Notes under the pieces: generated by a model | Told to the model about the DNA's origin: nothing | The model's input: the letters and a program-made list of their open reading frames with translations, nothing else | Database searches by the model: none | NCBI GenBank assembly: GCA_018267915.1 | Contig: JAFDXN010000033.1 | Span: forward strand, 186,001 to 250,000 | DNA: 64,000 nucleotides | Source: Bacteroidota bacterium | Lineage (GTDB): Bacteria; Bacteroidota; Bacteroidia; Chitinophagales; Chitinophagaceae | Direction: 5' to 3' | Shown here: positions 47,117-55,164 of the stretch, in pieces | Numbering within the stretch: position 1 is the first letter of the stretch | Layout: the number at the start of each line of letters is the position of its first letter | Position numbers and translations under genes: made by a program

Positions 47117-47286
47117 ACCCTGGTAGAATTTATTATTGTAAGCTAAACGGACAACTTGCGCTCCATAATAATTTTCACTGTTGCAAGAGAATCCATTTCT
47201 TGGAATATTCTCCAATAGCTATTGCATTTATAAATACCCTGCATACTGACTTACTTTTATACGCAATAACTACGGAATACTCCGTA

Positions 47287-47976
47287 TCAAGGTTTTTTAC
47301 GCTTCCATTTATACTGATGTGTCCAATACGAAACCTTCATCGATAAAATGCCAACACCAGCTCCTACTAATACATCATTGATGTAATGCTTATTATTGGC
47401 TATACGCAGCATACCGACAGTCGTAGCTAAACCGTATGAGAGGTATGGTATCCACTTGTACTTATAGCGATATTCTTCAGTTAAAAATGTGGCTACAGCA
47501 AAAGCTTGTGATGTATGTCCAGATGGGAATGACGTAAAACCAGAGTGATCCGGCCTCTGTACATGTGTGGTGTATTTAAGTAGTTGGGTAGTTAAAGTAT
47601 TAATGATTTCCCCCTTAATTAAAATAGCCGTTCTATTAGGTAGGTCATTCCTAGATTTTAGCCCAACGAGATCCATTCCGTAAGCAAGTGCAATCGGACT
47701 GAATTGTAAATAATCGTCTACGTGAGTCTTAAACCTAAAAAAGCGCTCATCACGTTCCTCTGCCACCTCATACTTAAGAGCCTCAGGTTTACTTCCACTT
47801 AGTGCGATACCCGTAAGCATAAGCGAGGTAGGAAGAACGACTTGATTTAGGGTGAATTTTCTTGGCCAGTTGGAGTAATTAGTTGTGACTGTGTCTATAA
47901 TTCTAGGACTGTTGATCTTCTGAGGAAAGCCTGTTTCAAAAGCTAAGAGAAAAGCAAGTGACATTACTATCTTCAT
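47287..47976 (-). CDS. PAP2-family membrane phosphatase
   Basis: A 229-residue protein with a signal peptide (MKIVMSLAFLLAFETGFPQ) and a membrane bundle with intact PAP2 motifs: KYTTHVQRP (Kx6RP), FPSGHTSQAF, and RIANNKHYINDV (Rx5Hx3D). It is distinct in sequence from the PAP2 protein at 45408 and shorter. Lipid phosphate or lipid A dephosphorylation is possible. An 11-bp-period repeat (48008-48025) lies 32 bp upstream, so it appears to be the outermost member of the proposed regulon. Confidence 0.88.
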   Translation of the reverse strand: MKIVMSLAFLLAFETGFPQKINSPRIIDTVTTNYSNWPRKFTLNQVVLPTSLMLTGIALSGSKPEALKYEVAEERDERFFRFKTHVDDYLQFSPIALAYGMDLVGLKSRNDLPNRTAILIKGEIINTLTTQLLKYTTHVQRPDHSGFTSFPSGHTSQAFAVATFLTEEYRYKYKWIPYLSYGLATTVGMLRIANNKHYINDVLVGAGVGILSMKVSYWTHQYKWKRKKP

Positions 47977-48007
47977 ACGGTCTTTTAGGCTGTAATATCA
48001 ATTTGAA

Positions 48008-48025
48008 TTTAGAATAAATTCTGAA
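48008..48025 (-). promoter_or_regulatory. TTCAGAA-type direct repeat before PAP2 gene
   Basis: The plus strand reads TTTAGAA-TAAA-TTCTGAA, 12 of 14 consensus positions. A further TTCTGAG follows at 48027-48033. It is 32 bp before the PAP2 start at 47976. Confidence 0.5.
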
Positions 48026-48033
48026 TTTCTGAG

Positions 48034-48838
48034 TAAGGATGATAAAAAAACTCCTTTCTAATGAATATACTTCTAGGACGGAGCTAGTTTGCAATCGTTC
48101 GAAATATAGATTAGCCCTCAGAGACCAAACAACGTACAGCCGCTATCATATCAGCCGTATTAGTCCGTTCCCTACTCTCACCGTTGGATAAGTCCTCAGC
48201 CCCATGGACCTCCGCGCCAATCCAATAATACCCGTGAAAAAAAGTCGAATCGCCATTTTTTCAGTACCTTTATAATATGTTAACTTGAGTAAATACAAGT
48301 AACTTTTTCAAAAGTTCTTCTCTTAATCAAGTAAAAAATCGAGCTTCCGAATCAGGATTTGATTTTCAATCACTTATAAAGCATGGTGGAGTACCTACGG
48401 AACCACAGACCAATCTTAAGGAGTTCTCACGCTTCGGCACAAAAGATCGTGAATGCCGATGGGTACACGTTGTAGGTGCCGATTGTAATCAAGGAAACAT
48501 ATACTTGGTTGGATACAGTCGCAAGACGAATGAGTCTCGTGACATCTCTACAAGCCTTTTCAAAAAAAGCAGCCATTGACAAATAATACATAGTTATCGT
48601 TATTTTTGTTTTACAAAACAATTTGAATGACATAAACCGGAAAATTTAAATACTTACGTGTTATAATAGGGTTGCTCCTTTTGAACTACCACAATTTTAA
48701 TCCAATGCAACTGCTAGATATAGTACGCCAGATACGGCGTAACTGTGTCTTTTGCATTGGAGGGCTGTGGTAGGCCTAAAGGAGCAGAAGTACCTACGGT
48801 TACGCTACTTTTTTATGGCATATTATATCAAACAAACA
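48034..48838. other. Intergenic stretch without a confident gene
   Basis: About 0.8 kb separate the PAP2 gene from the next plus-strand gene. A plus-strand frame is open from about 48290 to the stop at 48579-48581 (ending in SLFKKSSH) but has no plausible start codon. A second frame ending at 48586 has one internal stop. These may be remnants of a gene. No RNA gene, repeat or promoter is clearly visible. Confidence 0.4.
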
Positions 48839-49411
48839 ATGAAGACAATCTTTTCCACGCTGCTATTATTTGCAACAATCTCCACAGAAGGACAAGTTAA
48901 GTTTGTGCTAACCTCCAACACGAACTACAAGTCCATCGATTACAACAAGGTCATCATCTATCTAAGTGAAGACAAAGTGCCGAAAAACCATGAAGATATA
49001 GGGCTAGTTCTTTGCGAGGGGGATAACCTGCCAAAGGACATGGTTCACGCTAAAAAGAGAGCATCTGATTACGGCGCAAATGGCCTCTACATGGTGAAAG
49101 GAGATCAGAATGACATTCTTAGCAGTCACCGTAAGACCGACAAAGACAAAGACCTTAATGTAAATGGCAAGCGTAGTGCCGCCTATGAGGCTAGTATAAC
49201 CTTTGTGGCTATACGGGTGCCGGAATATGATGATACGGTCACACATCTGTCAAATCCTGCTGAATTCGCTGTAGATGACGTAGTGTATTTCAGTGATGAG
49301 GGAAGAATGGTAAAGGGCACAATCGTGGCTAAAAATACCTCTACCGCCATCGTAAAGCGCTACAGCAGCAAAAAAGAAGTTCCGTATAATAAACTCACAA
49401 AGGTAAAATGA
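48839..49411 (+). CDS. Secreted hypothetical protein, first gene of a coupled small operon
   Basis: The ATG at 48839 gives 190 residues beginning with a signal peptide (MKTIFSTLLLFATISTEGQ). An open 29-codon extension upstream lacks family character. The mature protein has KVIIYLSEDKVPKNHEDIGLVLCEGDNLPKDMVHAKKRASDYGANGLYMVKG, and a C-terminal SH3-like portion (FAVDDVVYFSDEGRMVKGTIVAKNTSTAIVKRYSSKKEVPYNKLTKVK). The first part recalls small periplasmic proteins that monitor envelope components, but no firm family is recognised. Its stop overlaps the next start by 4 nt (ATGA). Confidence 0.75.
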   Translation: MKTIFSTLLLFATISTEGQVKFVLTSNTNYKSIDYNKVIIYLSEDKVPKNHEDIGLVLCEGDNLPKDMVHAKKRASDYGANGLYMVKGDQNDILSSHRKTDKDKDLNVNGKRSAAYEASITFVAIRVPEYDDTVTHLSNPAEFAVDDVVYFSDEGRMVKGTIVAKNTSTAIVKRYSSKKEVPYNKLTKVK

Positions 49412-49551
49412 CACCAATGACATTACTACTCTCAATGCCCGATAGCAGCGGTGGGGAATGGATATTCATACTTATCCCCGCACTCATAGTATTCTTTATT
49501 TTCAAGGCCGGTCAATGGTACGCTCGTTCACGTAAAAACAAAGAAAAATGA
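49408..49551 (+). CDS. 47-residue single-span membrane protein
   Basis: A short ORF overlapping its neighbours by ATGA at both ends, which is strong evidence for translation. The protein has one hydrophobic helix (GEWIFILIPALIVFFIFKAGQWYA) with a basic C-terminal tail (RSRKNKEK), so it is an inner-membrane micro-protein with the C-terminus in the cytoplasm. Function is unknown. It is the middle gene of the three-gene operon. Confidence 0.75.
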   Translation: MTPMTLLLSMPDSSGGEWIFILIPALIVFFIFKAGQWYARSRKNKEK

Positions 49552-49733
49552 GGCACGCGTTGGTCATTGTAAGCTTGCTTTTTGCATTGTTGTGGCTTTC
49601 TTGTAAAACTGCAGAGGAAAGAGGTAGGGAGCATTTAAGGGAACTCACAAACAAGAGCGTAGTTACGCCTGAACAGGCCAGGCATATTATCGATTCAGTT
49701 AGCCAGGCAGATTCGATATCCCGTAAAAGATAA
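49548..49733 (+). CDS. Small lipoprotein
   Basis: A 61-residue protein with a lipobox leader (MRHALVIVSLLFALLWLSCKTAEERG; LSC with Cys at 19). A charged helical tail follows (REHLRELTNKSVVTPEQARHIIDSVSQADSISRKR). It is coupled to the preceding micro-protein by a 4-nt overlap. No family is recognised. Confidence 0.75.
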   Translation: MRHALVIVSLLFALLWLSCKTAEERGREHLRELTNKSVVTPEQARHIIDSVSQADSISRKR

Positions 49734-49983
49734 ATTCATACGTTTTAAAGTAAGTATTTGCAGTTGTGATGACTCCCAACCGGTAAATTGGCGTCGTTGT
49801 ATAAACGCTTGTTTCCAAATAATAGCAAGCTATATCTACCCCGAAGGAAACAGCCGAAACAACTTCCATGCGTGAAGTTAGCGTATACTCAGCAGCAGAT
49901 ATGCTACATGGCTTACTGCGCAGGAAGCCTTTTCACCCGTATTTTGTTGTTTGCCAACGACAAAAAAGCCATGCGCACCAATA

Positions 49984-50235
49984 TTACAATATATTTCGTT
50001 GAAGTAATCCTAATAATGATTTTCGTGAAATAAATTTCCGACGGCCAATCTGCGAAACGACCAGCGATTCGTTCTTGATCAAGCTCGACATTTGCGTTGC
50101 CCCATATCCGAAGAAGTGTTTACAATCGTCTAAGGGTATCCATTCGGTAATGCCTTTTTGCGTATCGAGCGTTTCCTGCAGAAGATAGATGATGACATCC
50201 AGCTGTTGTGAAAAATTAATTGTTCCAGTATTCAT
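49984..50235 (-). CDS. Excisionase-like / HTH DNA-binding protein
   Basis: The ATG at 50235 gives 83 residues (MNTGTINFSQQLDVIIYLLQETLD...). A TTG 25 codons upstream is the alternative. The C-terminal half (EWIPLDDCKHFFGYGATQMSSLIKNESLVVSQIGRRKFISRKSLLGLLQRN) follows the winged-HTH pattern of excisionase or MerR-like proteins: a helix, a turn and an R-K-F/I-S strand. It is the third gene downstream of the integrase on the same strand, where recombination directionality factors are often found. Confidence 0.6.
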   Translation of the reverse strand: MNTGTINFSQQLDVIIYLLQETLDTQKGITEWIPLDDCKHFFGYGATQMSSLIKNESLVVSQIGRRKFISRKSLLGLLQRNIL

Positions 50236-50296
50236 AAAGATTTTTAGCGAAACTCTTTGTTTCGCTTTACAACGGCTGAACACGAAATCGTCCGAT

Positions 50297-51151
50297 TTAG
50301 ACTCCAACAATCCTTTTCAGCCGCTGTGCAATGTAGGTGGTATAACTGTGATAAGAATTCTCACCTCCATTAATCTCAGCCTCAGACATAAATTTGTGGT
50401 CAGATAAAAGTACGCGAAACAAAGGATATAGAAGATTCAGGAATTCATTAGCCGAAAACAACGCTTGTCTTGACAACAGTTCATATGGAAATAATGAGCC
50501 CTCATGATAAACATGAAAACAATTGAGCAAATCCGGGAGGAGTATCTTTTCGACTTTCCCTTGGCTAAGTTGCAATACATAAGCGCGAACTGATTTGATT
50601 CCGCCCATGACCTCTGCTGCCCTTCTCATTTCGAAGCCCATTAGTAAATCTAAAGTGGTATTTTTTCGCGCGTATTGTTGATTATTAGAGGATACTCTTT
50701 TAAAATGGCTATGCAAGCCTTTGTAGACTCTATTTTTATTCGTTCTACCCTCATGCTTTGTATAGCCTGCAAACATGACGACAAGATCATGTTGCGCTTT
50801 TATCTGAAGATATAAGTCTATTATTTGAATCGCAAAACCTTTTGCCACTCTAATACCCTTAGCTTCCAATAGTCCAAAGTGTGCATTAATGTCGTCAATT
50901 GAAAGTATGCGGCTGAAAATTCTTGGCGAAAACCCCAATTCCTTCATTTTACAATGGATTTCTTCATCAGGAAAGAGAATAAAGTCCTGGTAGAACACCC
51001 AAAGGGTCATTGCATTCTTAAGCTTACTTTGCTTCCTTTTATGCAACGCCATAAAAACGCTCTTCGCTGAAGCAAACTCCGTTCTTTTCAACGCTATATA
51101 TTCGTTGAATTTTGCATTTTGCTCAGCCAGTATGCCGTCCATATTAATCAT
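50297..51151 (-). CDS. Integrase-associated hypothetical protein
   Basis: The ATG at 51151 overlaps the integrase stop by 8 nt and gives 284 residues. The TTG-initiated longer form is less likely. The protein is helical and basic with no membrane segment or signal, e.g. AEQNAKFNEYIALKRTEFASAKSVFMALHKRKQSKLKNAMTLWVFYQDFILFPDEE. No family is recognised. Coupling to the integrase and to the excisionase-like gene suggests an accessory role in the integrated element. Confidence 0.7.
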   Translation of the reverse strand: MINMDGILAEQNAKFNEYIALKRTEFASAKSVFMALHKRKQSKLKNAMTLWVFYQDFILFPDEEIHCKMKELGFSPRIFSRILSIDDINAHFGLLEAKGIRVAKGFAIQIIDLYLQIKAQHDLVVMFAGYTKHEGRTNKNRVYKGLHSHFKRVSSNNQQYARKNTTLDLLMGFEMRRAAEVMGGIKSVRAYVLQLSQGKVEKILLPDLLNCFHVYHEGSLFPYELLSRQALFSANEFLNLLYPLFRVLLSDHKFMSEAEINGGENSYHSYTTYIAQRLKRIVGV

Positions 51152-52391
51152 TGCAAAGGTATTTGTCCAAAAACTGCTGAAATTGCTGTTTTGCACTGAT
51201 CAACTGACCAGTAGTTATCGAATAGTACACGCCATCAATGTCGTGCGCCATGCTCTGGCCCATCATCGCTTTTATGAGTGCATAGTCTGTTATCCCAGTT
51301 TCCCCCAATAACTGTCTGAAAGTGTGCCGTGCAATATGGGTTGTAATTGGTATGGAAATTTCGGCTTTTTCGGCCAGAAATTTGAGATTTCTGTTCAAAT
51401 CCTGATTTGACCGGTTGGGAAAAATAAATGGCTTGGTACTCCAACCGGATTTTCGGTATTTTTCAACCAGTTGCCTCGCATAGCTGACGAGCACAACGTG
51501 AGTCAGGACATCCGTTTTTTGTCGTGCAATATGTATCGACAACTCTCCCTCGCCACAATCTTGGACTTGCCGCATAGTCAGGCCCTGCATATCCTTATAG
51601 GCCAGCCCGGTGAAAACGCCGAAAAGAAACAGGTCCCTGGAAATTGACAATTTTGGGTACAACGACAGGTCCAGTTCATATATCTTGCGGACCTGTTGAA
51701 TGGTAAGCTTCGGTTTTTTAGGCGACCGGTTCCTCAGCTTGATACGGTCGAATGGATTACGGCTAATTAATTCATCCCAGACGGCACGCTCAAACACCGG
51801 TTTAAGTTTCTTGATGATAGCTGCTGCTGATACCTCAGTCATTGCATGCTTTTGGGCGCTTGGGATTTCGGAAATAAGGTAGTCCTTAAAGCGCATTGCC
51901 ATGCTTGGCCCAAAATCCCCAAGAGTAATTTTTGTCTGCCTGTCAAGAGCCAGAAAGCGCCGGAGGTGATTAAAGGATTTTCGATAATTCACTTTAGTAC
52001 CTTCAGTTAAACCCGGGTTGGGGCTGATGACTTGGTGAATATACCTTTCGGTAAAAGCCAAAACAGTTTCAGTTGGCCGCGTTTTCCTGTCAAGAACAAA
52101 ATCCAGTATCTGTTGGGCATTGAAACGCTCCAGGTTGAAACCATGCAATACCTGGAAGTCGTTGAAGCGCGCCTCAAGACTGGAAAAATAGCTATTCAAC
52201 CGGTTGCCGCGATCCCTGAACCGCATAGTCAGACCTTCCCATTTGTCCAAGACTTGTTCATCAATTTCTACAGGCAGCCGTGCTTCGCCCTTCTGTCGTT
52301 TAAAGGTAACCCGGATGTACATGGGAATTTTCTTCCTTTTGGGATTTTGCTTGGGAACGTTTGGATAAAGACTCAAAGTAGGCCGGTTCAT
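51144..52391 (-). CDS. Tyrosine recombinase (phage integrase family) at tRNA-Arg
   Basis: A 415-residue protein. The N-terminal arm-binding domain (about 15-90) has IPMYIRVTFKRQKGEARLPVEID, then a SAM-like core-binding domain (about 105-215) and a catalytic domain (about 225-410). Visible catalytic residues: Lys at RQKT (K292), the H352xxR355H356 box, and Tyr at 389/390. The first Arg is Ala264 (TGLAYKD) and the usual LGH His is Gln379 (MGQS), so two of six positions deviate. Loss of the first Arg is known in IntDOT-type enzymes of Bacteroidota. Its start is 159 bp from the 3' end of tRNA-Arg, the normal geometry for an integrase at its target site. Confidence 0.9.
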   Translation of the reverse strand: MNRPTLSLYPNVPKQNPKRKKIPMYIRVTFKRQKGEARLPVEIDEQVLDKWEGLTMRFRDRGNRLNSYFSSLEARFNDFQVLHGFNLERFNAQQILDFVLDRKTRPTETVLAFTERYIHQVISPNPGLTEGTKVNYRKSFNHLRRFLALDRQTKITLGDFGPSMAMRFKDYLISEIPSAQKHAMTEVSAAAIIKKLKPVFERAVWDELISRNPFDRIKLRNRSPKKPKLTIQQVRKIYELDLSLYPKLSISRDLFLFGVFTGLAYKDMQGLTMRQVQDCGEGELSIHIARQKTDVLTHVVLVSYARQLVEKYRKSGWSTKPFIFPNRSNQDLNRNLKFLAEKAEISIPITTHIARHTFRQLLGETGITDYALIKAMMGQSMAHDIDGVYYSITTGQLISAKQQFQQFLDKYLCND

Positions 52392-52406
52392 AACATTTTG
52401 CTTTTT

Positions 52407-52439
52407 GGTGAAACAATTTCGTTCACCAGGTGAAACAAT
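52407..52439. repeat. Two direct copies of GGTGAAACAAT upstream of the integrase
   Basis: Exact 11-mers at 52407-52417 and 52429-52439 have a 22-bp period. A third related GAAACA is at about 52443. Parts of the copies also form an inverted TGGTGAA...TTCACCA. Direct repeats next to an integrase gene are candidate arm-type binding sites, or an operator for the gene. Confidence 0.45.
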
Positions 52440-52549
52440 AGCGAAACAGAAACCGTCCGAAAGTTAATGTTATCGTTATTTACCGAAACTATAAATCCCA
52501 CAATTACAATGAATTGTGGGATTCTGGCACCTACTGAAAATGCCCCAAG

Positions 52550-52623
<74 letters not shown>

Positions 52624-52683
52624 ATTTACTTTTATATACTCTTTGCCCACTCCCGACTTCAACTCGAACCAAGTACCCACAGC

Positions 52684-52703
52684 CCTGCCTGCCAGCAGGC
52701 AGG
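52684..52703. repeat. 20-nt palindromic element in anticodon loop of the pseudo-tRNA
   Basis: CCTGCCTGCC-AGCAGGCAGG is nearly a perfect palindrome. It is related to the copy at 52721-52740 and separates CTTCTAA from the 3' half of the anticodon stem. Confidence 0.75.
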
Positions 52704-52720
52704 TTAGAAGGCTGATGCTC

Positions 52721-52740
52721 CCTGTCTGCCGACAGGCAGG
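52721..52740. repeat. 20-nt palindromic element in D-loop of the pseudo-tRNA
   Basis: CCTGTCTGCC-GACAGGCAGG has the same outer arms as the first copy with compensating changes (T/A in place of C/G), so base pairing is preserved. It interrupts the D-loop just before GAGC. Confidence 0.75.
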
Positions 52741-52807
52741 TATTCAGATGAGCTACAGGACCCTTTTTGGCGCTGCAAACTTATTAAAAAACCGGGAACG
52801 ATGCTTA

Positions 52808-53716
52808 TTATTTATCCTTGAGGGGTGCTCCTGAAGGGGCTTCCCCATCCTTAAGCGGCTGCACGGTTATCAGGTCGTGCACCAGCACCCATTTATCGGT
52901 GTTCCACTTAAACCCGTCGTAGTCGCCACTGGGCACAAAGGTATATTTACGGTTCGGGTCGTTTATCTGCGACACGAGCCTGTCGTAGTACACGGCTTTC
53001 ATCTCGTCATCCCAGTTAAGGCCTACGTGCACCCCCTTCTTATACTCCAGCACAAAGCGGCTGATCATCTCGCTGGGGTGCTTCTTCGAGTAAATGCCAA
53101 ACACCTGCGCACCGAATACCGGCCCGTCGGGCGTTATGGTCATGGGGTCCATCAGTTTCTTATTTGTTATGGGGCTCGACTCGTTCATGCCAAACATGGT
53201 ATATACCGGCTTCCCATCCACTTCATGGGTTATGATCCTGTAGCAAATGCATCCGTACCATTTCGATCCCGTCAATATCGTATCCTCATCATTGCCCGCC
53301 ACTTCCGCCGAATAGTCGAATAGCGGGTATAGCTTCAGTTTCTCGCTTGGCATTTGTATCGCGCCATAATAGCGCTTGCTCATCTCGCTGGGCGATATTA
53401 CCCAGTTGAACATACGGAAGCTCTTATCTTCCGGGTAGATGATATTGATCTTATCCTTCAGTTTATCAAAGGGATAAGTGTAGGAGTTGGGTATCTTCAG
53501 GGCCTTCACCAGCCTGCGCACAAACTGCTCACAATACGATGGCCGCATATCAGGGATCAATGCATTATACATCGAATCGGCCATCAATACCAGCGTATCC
53601 TCGTCTTTTGCCAGTTGCTCCACGTCGTTTTTCGGCACATCGTTTTGAGCATGCACATGCGGCGCAGCAAGCATCGCAACTGCAAAAATCACAGATGTTA
53701 AAAATCTTTTCAGCAT
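52808..53716 (-). CDS. Secreted hypothetical protein
   Basis: The ATG at 53716 gives 302 residues with a signal peptide (MLKRFLTSVIFAVAMLAAPHVHAQ). A TTG seven codons upstream is possible but less fitting. The mature part includes LVLMADSMYNALIPDMRPSYCEQFVRRLVKALKIPNSYTYPFDKLKDKINIIYPEDKSFRMFNWVISPSE and YGCICYRIITHEVDGKPVYTMFGMNESSPITNKKLMDPMTITPDG. The pattern suggests a conserved Chitinophagaceae-type secreted protein, but no function is known to me. It is the first gene of the GC-rich side and is divergent from the Fe-S operon. Confidence 0.75.
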   Translation of the reverse strand: MLKRFLTSVIFAVAMLAAPHVHAQNDVPKNDVEQLAKDEDTLVLMADSMYNALIPDMRPSYCEQFVRRLVKALKIPNSYTYPFDKLKDKINIIYPEDKSFRMFNWVISPSEMSKRYYGAIQMPSEKLKLYPLFDYSAEVAGNDEDTILTGSKWYGCICYRIITHEVDGKPVYTMFGMNESSPITNKKLMDPMTITPDGPVFGAQVFGIYSKKHPSEMISRFVLEYKKGVHVGLNWDDEMKAVYYDRLVSQINDPNRKYTFVPSGDYDGFKWNTDKWVLVHDLITVQPLKDGEAPSGAPLKDK

Positions 53717-53835
53717 CAAGCCCTTAGGTTTCTTCAAACCTAAACAATTTTTGCATACAGCCCAACCAAAGGCCTGTTAAACTATGTTTTTAGCCTAAAA
53801 GCCACTATTTTCGGCCTTAAATACAGGAGTCTTTC

Positions 53836-55164
53836 ATGCACCTTGTTCAGCAAATTTTATTCATCCTTTTAGGCGGAACTGCCATATATCTTTTCACAAA
53901 AAAGGTGGGCAGCATCAGGCGCAATATCATGCTCGGTCGCGACGAGCAGATAAATGATCGCCCTTCCGAAAGGTGGAGAAACGTTTTGCTGCAGGCGCTG
54001 GGGCAAAAGAAGATGTTCAAACGCCCGGTGCCGGCACTGCTGCACTTTGCAGTGTACGCCGGTTTCATCATTATCAATATCGAGATACTCGAGATATTCC
54101 TGGACGGCATATTGGGTAAGCATCGCCTCTTCGCTCCGCTCATTGGCGGCCTCTACCCTATCCTCATCGGCTGCTTTGAGATACTGGCAGTGCTTGTGCT
54201 GGTTTCCTGTGCTATCTTCCTCGTGCGCCGCAACATACTCAAGGTGCGCCGCCTCAACATGAAAGAGCTGAACGGCTGGCCCCGCGAAGATGCCAACCTC
54301 ATCCTTATCACCGAGATCGTGCTCATGAGCCTCTTCCTGACGATGAACACTGCCGACCTGGTGTTGCAAAGCAGGCATTATGAACATTATACCGTTACGT
54401 CGATCTTTTGGATAAGCGGCAATTTCACTTCCTTGTTTTCGGGCCTTTCGGACACTACACTGGTTGGCATTGAACGTATTTGCTGGTGGTTACATATCGT
54501 CGGCGTCTTTGCATTCCTGAACTACCTGCCCTATTCTAAACACCTGCATATCCTTCTTGCATTCCCAAACGCTTATTTTACACGCCTCGAGCCTCAGGGC
54601 GAGATGGATAACATGGAAGCAATTCAGAAAGAAGTGCTTTACATGATGCGGCCCGAACTGGCTCCTGCAGCAGGTGCAGAGCAACCCGCCCACCAGCGCT
54701 TCGGTGCAAAGGACGTGATGGACCTGAGTTGGAAGAACCTGATGGACGCATACTCCTGCACCGAGTGCGGGCGCTGTACGGCATCATGCCCGGCGAATAT
54801 CACTGGCAAAAAACTCTCACCGCGCAAGATAATGATGGATACCCGCGACAGGCTTGAAGAAGTGGGTAAGAATATTGACAAGAACAAATCTTTTGTTGAC
54901 GATGGCAAGTCGCTGGTACACGACTATATTACGGTAGAAGAGCTTAGGGCTTGCACTACCTGCCAGGCCTGTGTTGAAGCCTGCCCTGTAGGCATTGAGC
55001 CTTTGTCGATCATTAACGAGCTCCGTCGCTACCTGATAATGGAGGAAAGCAATGCGCCGCAGGAGTGGAACCTGATGTCGGGCAATATTGAAAACAACAT
55101 GGCACCTTGGAAGTTCAGCCCTGATGACCGTGATGCGTGGGCGTTGGAGATGAGCGGCAGTTAG
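53836..55164 (+). CDS. Membrane-bound Fe-S protein, HdrD/GlpC-like ferredoxin half
   Basis: A 442-residue protein with a clear SD (AGGAG) before the ATG. The N-terminal half has about five to six membrane helices (FAVYAGFIIINIEILEIFLDGILG, LIGCFEILAVLVLVSCAIFLV). The C-terminal part has two 4Fe-4S clusters: CTECGRCTASCP and CTTCQACVEACP (CxxCxxCxxxCP). This is the membrane electron-carrier type that pairs with a CCG-domain protein, encoded at 55680. Together they resemble heterodisulfide-reductase or glycerol/lactate/glycolate-dehydrogenase Fe-S modules that pass electrons to or from quinone. The two halves are separated here by a four-helix-bundle gene. Confidence 0.9.
   Translation: MHLVQQILFILLGGTAIYLFTKKVGSIRRNIMLGRDEQINDRPSERWRNVLLQALGQKKMFKRPVPALLHFAVYAGFIIINIEILEIFLDGILGKHRLFAPLIGGLYPILIGCFEILAVLVLVSCAIFLVRRNILKVRRLNMKELNGWPREDANLILITEIVLMSLFLTMNTADLVLQSRHYEHYTVTSIFWISGNFTSLFSGLSDTTLVGIERICWWLHIVGVFAFLNYLPYSKHLHILLAFPNAYFTRLEPQGEMDNMEAIQKEVLYMMRPELAPAAGAEQPAHQRFGAKDVMDLSWKNLMDAYSCTECGRCTASCPANITGKKLSPRKIMMDTRDRLEEVGKNIDKNKSFVDDGKSLVHDYITVEELRACTTCQACVEACPVGIEPLSIINELRRYLIMEESNAPQEWNLMSGNIENNMAPWKFSPDDRDAWALEMSGS

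Larger units (their letters stand above)
52648..52762 (-). pseudogene. Degenerate second tRNA-Arg with palindromes inserted in D-loop and anticodon loop
   Basis: The minus strand reads as a diverged copy of the neighbouring tRNA-Arg: acceptor GGTCCTG paired with CGGGAGT (one mismatch), GCTC...GAGC D-stem, anticodon stem CAGC/GCTG with loop CTTCTAA, and a T-loop GGTTCGAG. Between the D-loop sequence and GAGC there is an exact 20-nt palindrome, and between CTTCTAA and GCTG another. Deleting both 20-mers restores a normal-length tRNA. It is unlikely to be functional as read. Confidence 0.7.

Noticed and set aside
48388..48407. CCTACGGAACCACA repeats the 3' part of the scar at 14472-14485
   Set aside because: A 14-nt match is expected several times by chance in 64 kb, and there is no T-loop or arm-like sequence beside this copy.
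48427..48633. Minus-strand frame of 68 codons
   Set aside because: Low-complexity content and an overlapping plus-strand open frame of similar weakness; neither is supported as a gene.
53847..54387. Overlapping minus-strand open frames inside the Fe-S gene
   Set aside because: Shadow frames of a GC-rich gene with intact membrane and Fe-S motifs on the other strand.
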